Shown here piece by piece: positions 5,687 to 8,683 of a stretch of 8,683 nt of DNA. This DNA is from Sedimentisphaerales bacterium (GTDB lineage Bacteria > Planctomycetota > Phycisphaerae > Sedimentisphaerales > SG8-4): NCBI GenBank assembly GCA_016928975.1, contig JAFGJR010000251.1:1-8683 (forward strand), written 5' to 3'. Every line of letters starts with the position of its first letter. Positions within the stretch are counted from its first letter, which is position 1. A program made the position numbers and the translations under genes. The notes below the pieces were generated by a model. That model did no database searches. It was not told the origin of the DNA and saw only the letters and a list, made by a program, of their open reading frames with translations.

Positions 5687-5729
5687 GGGTTCTACCCCCG
5701 TAGACAGATGGAAGCAGCGGCCATATAAT
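5687..5729 (+). promoter_or_regulatory. Promoter P6 of the CheB-CheR gene
   Basis: Plus strand: palindrome at 5687-5697 (spacer TCT), three bases (one more than in the others), -35-like TAGACA at 5701-5706, 17-base spacer, consensus -10 TATAAT at 5724-5729, predicted start near 5736. This is the strongest core promoter of the six. The leader of about 99 nt contains a GGCGA-GACAA-TCGCC hairpin (5776-5790) and GGATCAGGGAAACAGGATC just before the start codon, where GGA motifs overlap the weak ribosome binding site. Confidence 0.6.
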
Positions 5730-5834
5730 GGCTGTCGATGGGCGACTCGCCGACGAGGAATCAATCCCCCTGGACGGCGAGACAATCGCCTAGGCGGGCC
5801 CTGTTGGTGGCGCGCGGATCAGGGAAACAGGATC

Positions 5835-8576
5835 ATGAAAAGGAAATTTGAACCGGAACGACGGCAGAAGAAGTCGGCCCATGCGGTTCCCCCCAAAGCC
5901 TCATCCCCGCAGGCGAGCGTTTCGTTCCCCATCGTCGGCATCGGCGCCTCTGCTGGGGGGCTGGAGGCCTTGGAGCAGTTCCTCAACCACGTGCCGGCGG
6001 CTAGCGGCATAGCCTTTGCCATTGTCCAGCATTTGGACCCAACGCGCAAAGGCATCATGCCCGAACTCCTCCAGCACGCCACCGCTATGAGAGTCATCCA
6101 GGTCAAGGATCGCACCAAGGTGCGCCCGAACTGCGTCTATGTGATCCCGCCGAACAAAGACATGTCCATCCTGCGCGGGGTACTGCATCTGCTCGCGCCG
6201 GCAGCACCGCGGGGACTGCGTCTGCCAATCGACTTCTTCCTCCGCTCCCTGGCACAGGACCAGCAGGAGCGGAGTATCGGCGTCATTCTCTCGGGCATGG
6301 GCTCCGACGGTACGTTGGGCCTGCGGGCCATCAAGGAGAATGCAGGAGTCGTGCTGGTGCAGGAGCCCGCGTCGGCTAAGTTTGACGGCATGCCCCGCAG
6401 CGCGATTGACGCGGGCCTGGCCGACATTGTGGCCCCGGTAGAGGAGTTACCCGGGAGGATCATCGCCTATTTGCAGCGTACCCCGCTCATCGCCAGGCCC
6501 GAACAAGCCCTGGAAGACAAGACGCGGAGCGCCCTGGAGAAGGCCGTCATCCTGTTGAGAGCGCATACCGGACACGACTTCTCCTTGTACAAGAGGAGTA
6601 CCCTGTATCGCCGGGTCGAGCGCCGTATGCATATCCACCAGATCGACAAGATCGCGGCTTACGTCCGGTACCTGCAGGAAAACTCCCAGGAGGTGGACCT
6701 GCTCTTCAAGGAGTTGCTGATCGGCGTGACGAGCTTCTTCCGCGATCCCGCTGCCTGGGAGCAGTTGCGCGAAAAGGCCCTCCCGGAGTTGCTTGCCCGC
6801 GGGTCGCCCGGCCAGGCCCTGCGTGCGTGGGTACCCGGCTGCTCCACGGGGGAGGAGGCCTATTCCCTGGCCATCGTGTTCAAGGAGGCGGTGGAGCAGG
6901 TCAGGGCAAAGGGTCGCTTTGCCCTGCAGATCTTTGCTACGGACCTGGACCGAGACGCCGTTGACAAGGCCCGCCAGGGACTCTTTCCCGACAATACAGC
7001 CGGCGACGTGTCACCGGAGCGACTCAGCCGATTCTTTTCCCAGGAAGAGCGAGGTTACCGAGTGCGCAAAGAGATCCGGGAGATGGTGATCTTTGCCCCA
7101 CAGAACCTCATCATGGACCCGCCCTTTACCAAGCTGGACCTGTTGAGCTGCCGAAACCTGCTGATCTACCTGGGCCCGGAGGTGCAGAAGAAACTCCTTC
7201 CGCTCTTTCACTACAGCCTCAATCCCGGCGGCATCCTGTTTCTCGGCAGCGCAGAGACCATTGGCGGCTTCACCAACCTGTTTGCGCCGGTCATCGGCAA
7301 ATCGAGAATCTTCCGGCGGAGCGAGTCCGCCTTGCGTCCGGAGCCGCTGGAGTTTCCTTCGTCGTTTGCCCCAGCCTCGCGCGGTGGGACTGAGGCACGC
7401 CCGGCACCGAGACCGCATCTGAGTCTCCAGTCCCTGGCGGATCAATTGGTCCTGCAGCACTACTCCCCGTCGACCGTACTCGTCAACGACAAGGGCGATA
7501 TTCTTTACGTCAGCGGCAGGACCGGCAAATACCTGGAACCCGCCGCCGGCAAGGCCAACTGGAACATCTTTGCCATGGCCCGTGAAGGGCTGCGCTTCGA
7601 GCTGACCGGCGCCTTCCAGAAGGCGCTCCGGCAGAAAAACGCCGTGACGCTCCGGGGACTCAAGGTCGCAACCAACGGCGGGCAGCAGTGCGTAGATCTG
7701 ACCGTTCGGCCGCTTGAGGAACCAGAGTCGCTGCAGGGGTTGGTGATGATCGTTTTTACAGACGTGGCCGCGCCCGTGGAAACCAAAGAGCCGGACCGGT
7801 TGCGGAGGACTCCCGCGCGTAGGGCCGCCCGGCTGGCGGAGATGGAGCGGGAACTCCAGCAGGCCCGCGACGAGCTGCAGACCACCCGCGAAGAGATGCA
7901 GACCTCGCAGGAGGAACTCAAGTCCAGCAACGAAGAACTCCAGTCCACCAATGAAGAACTCCAGTCCACCAACGAGGAACTCACCACCTCCAAGGAAGAA
8001 ATGCAATCCCTGAACGAGGAGCTCCAGACGGTCAACACCGAGCTGCAGGTCAAGGTGGACGATCTTTCCGTAGCCAACAGCGACATGAAAAATCTGCTCG
8101 ACAGCACGGACATTGCCACGGTGTTCCTGGACAATGACCTTCACGTGCGCCGCTTCACCACCCAGGCGACGAAGATCATCAAGCTCATTGACGCCGACGT
8201 AGGGCGGCCGATCACCGACCTCGCCTCTGACCTGCGCTACCCGGAACTGGCCGAGCACGCGCGGGAGGTGCTGCGCACGCTGGCGTTCACGGAAAGACCG
8301 ATTGCTGCGCGCGACGGACGCTGGTTCACGGTACGGATCATGCCCTACCGCACCCTGGATAACCGGATTGACGGCGTGGTGATCACCTTCGTGGACATCA
8401 CCGCGTCCAAGTCGCTCGAGGCGGAGTTGCGGGACAAGCACGCCGGTCTGGAGGAACGCGTTGCGAGGCAATCCGCGCGGCTGGACAAGGCAAAGAAGCG
8501 TTCGCAAACGGACCTGCCCATGCGCCAACGAATTAAGAAGCGTGGCGGAAAGACGTTGGGATCCGACGAAAAATAG
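5835..8576 (+). CDS. CheB-CheR-PAS fusion signalling protein (913 aa)
   Basis: The start at 5835 (MKRKFEPERRQKK) is chosen because the frame upstream reads through promoters P4 and P6 and is not protein-like. It begins directly with a CheB methylesterase domain, without a receiver: residues 31-215, triad Ser39 (GIGASAGG), His66 (IVQHLDP) and Asp158 (GMGSDGT). A CheR methyltransferase follows (about 228-495): SFFRD, the SAM loop WVPGCSTGEEAYSLA (332-346), FATDLD, and CRNLLIYL (439-446). A PAS-like domain lies at about 530-645, a heptad coiled coil rich in NEELQST at 660-750, a second PAS at about 750-857, and a basic tail. Catalytic residues look intact. No histidine kinase domain is present, and a PAS/kinase-like gene begins ten bases later. 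Family knowledge: such hybrids join methylation chemistry to two-component signalling, usually outside classical chemotaxis. The substrate is unknown. Confidence 0.92.
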   Translation: MKRKFEPERRQKKSAHAVPPKASSPQASVSFPIVGIGASAGGLEALEQFLNHVPAASGIAFAIVQHLDPTRKGIMPELLQHATAMRVIQVKDRTKVRPNCVYVIPPNKDMSILRGVLHLLAPAAPRGLRLPIDFFLRSLAQDQQERSIGVILSGMGSDGTLGLRAIKENAGVVLVQEPASAKFDGMPRSAIDAGLADIVAPVEELPGRIIAYLQRTPLIARPEQALEDKTRSALEKAVILLRAHTGHDFSLYKRSTLYRRVERRMHIHQIDKIAAYVRYLQENSQEVDLLFKELLIGVTSFFRDPAAWEQLREKALPELLARGSPGQALRAWVPGCSTGEEAYSLAIVFKEAVEQVRAKGRFALQIFATDLDRDAVDKARQGLFPDNTAGDVSPERLSRFFSQEERGYRVRKEIREMVIFAPQNLIMDPPFTKLDLLSCRNLLIYLGPEVQKKLLPLFHYSLNPGGILFLGSAETIGGFTNLFAPVIGKSRIFRRSESALRPEPLEFPSSFAPASRGGTEARPAPRPHLSLQSLADQLVLQHYSPSTVLVNDKGDILYVSGRTGKYLEPAAGKANWNIFAMAREGLRFELTGAFQKALRQKNAVTLRGLKVATNGGQQCVDLTVRPLEEPESLQGLVMIVFTDVAAPVETKEPDRLRRTPARRAARLAEMERELQQARDELQTTREEMQTSQEELKSSNEELQSTNEELQSTNEELTTSKEEMQSLNEELQTVNTELQVKVDDLSVANSDMKNLLDSTDIATVFLDNDLHVRRFTTQATKIIKLIDADVGRPITDLASDLRYPELAEHAREVLRTLAFTERPIAARDGRWFTVRIMPYRTLDNRIDGVVITFVDITASKSLEAELRDKHAGLEERVARQSARLDKAKKRSQTDLPMRQRIKKRGGKTLGSDEK
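7932..7972 (+). repeat. 21-base tandem repeat in the coiled-coil coding region
   Basis: GAAGAACTCCAGTCCACCAA occurs twice with a 21-base period, with diverged copies before and after. It encodes the NEELQST heptads of the CheB-CheR protein. Such heptads are usual in this family, and the near-identical DNA suggests recent expansion or conversion. Confidence 0.7.
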
Positions 8577-8586
8577 AGGTCTCACC

Positions 8587-8683
8587 ATGGATGGAAAGCC
8601 AAACACCTCCGCCGAGGCCGCCGAACTCCGCCGCCGCGCCGAGGCCAGGCTGAGAAAGCAGCAGAAGAAGAAGACAGCCCAGC
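8587..8683 (+). CDS. N-terminus of a PAS/sensor-kinase-like protein, cut by window end
   Basis: Only 32 codons are visible, starting MDGKPNTSAEAAELRRRAEA. The start follows the CheB-CheR stop by ten bases, with GAGGT upstream, so the two are almost certainly co-transcribed from P6. The visible part is a charged helix (AELRRRAEARLRKQQKKK) of the type that precedes PAS domains in sensor kinases often encoded beside CheB-CheR-PAS proteins. Assignment as kinase or PAS protein rests on this resemblance and on context; no catalytic motif is in view. Confidence 0.6.
   Translation, partial: MDGKPNTSAEAAELRRRAEARLRKQQKKKTAQ

Noticed and set aside
405..5697. The repeated GGGT-N3-ACCC units as a CRISPR array, IS ends or attachment sites
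   Set aside because: The copies are dispersed, oriented to genes, joined to promoter hexamers at fixed spacing, and no transposase, integrase or cas gene is present.
5157..5834. In-frame extension adding 226 residues to the CheB-CheR protein
   Set aside because: It contains promoters P4 and P6 and stable hairpins, has no domain-like pattern and no ribosome binding site at 5157. The CheB domain is complete from 5835.
7011..8606. 531-codon open frame antisense to the CheB-CheR gene
   Set aside because: It mirrors the coiled-coil codons (strings of LEFF and GGL) and has no start signal. The plus-strand frame has clear domains.
1051..8683. tRNA or rRNA genes
   Set aside because: No cloverleaf with a GGTTCRA arm and no rRNA-like stretch was noticed on either strand.

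Overview
The window is GC-rich bacterial DNA from a Gram-negative organism: it carries an MCE/Mla-type envelope lipid-transport operon, lipoprotein signals and a CheB-CheR-PAS fusion. The style (Thivi_2564-type small membrane protein, PAS-rich signalling proteins) suggests an environmental lineage such as Nitrospirota or a proteobacterium. That placement is an impression, not something the sequence proves.

Layout. Positions 1-1240 hold three small minus-strand genes, each alone with its own promoter: a protein made of about 22-residue repeats (cut by the left edge), a small putative lipoprotein, and a Thivi_2564-type two-helix membrane protein. Positions 1502-4798 hold a tightly overlapping minus-strand operon: MlaE-like permease, a degenerate MlaF-like ABC protein, MlaD-like MCE protein and a TPR lipoprotein. 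Positions 4799-5834 contain no convincing protein gene. They hold hairpins, three promoters and one or two candidate structured RNAs. Positions 5835-8576 encode a 913-residue CheB-CheR-PAS protein. Ten bases later a PAS/kinase-like gene begins and runs off the right edge.

The main find is a local regulon. Six promoters share one architecture: an inverted repeat GGGT-N3-ACCC, a -35-like TAGACA-type hexamer two bases after it (three in one case), a spacer of exactly 17 bases, then a -10-like hexamer. This puts the palindrome centre near -43, where class II activators and LuxR/NarL-type regulators commonly bind. The six promoters face the three small envelope genes, the CheB-CheR gene and two convergent non-coding units. 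Three of them also share TCGCCGGGA exactly 42 bases from the palindrome.

A second find lies under promoter P4. The predicted transcript of about 130 nt folds into successive hairpins whose six-base loops carry GGA (AGGAGA, ACGGAG, ACGGAG). ACGGAG closed by a C-G pair matches the ANGGAN loop known for CsrA/RsmA binding. This suggests a CsrB/RsmZ-like RNA controlled by the same unknown regulator, and so a possible two-layer stress or surface-response circuit. A third find is that the ABC protein of the Mla-type operon has lost recognisable Walker A, signature, catalytic Glu and H-loop residues.
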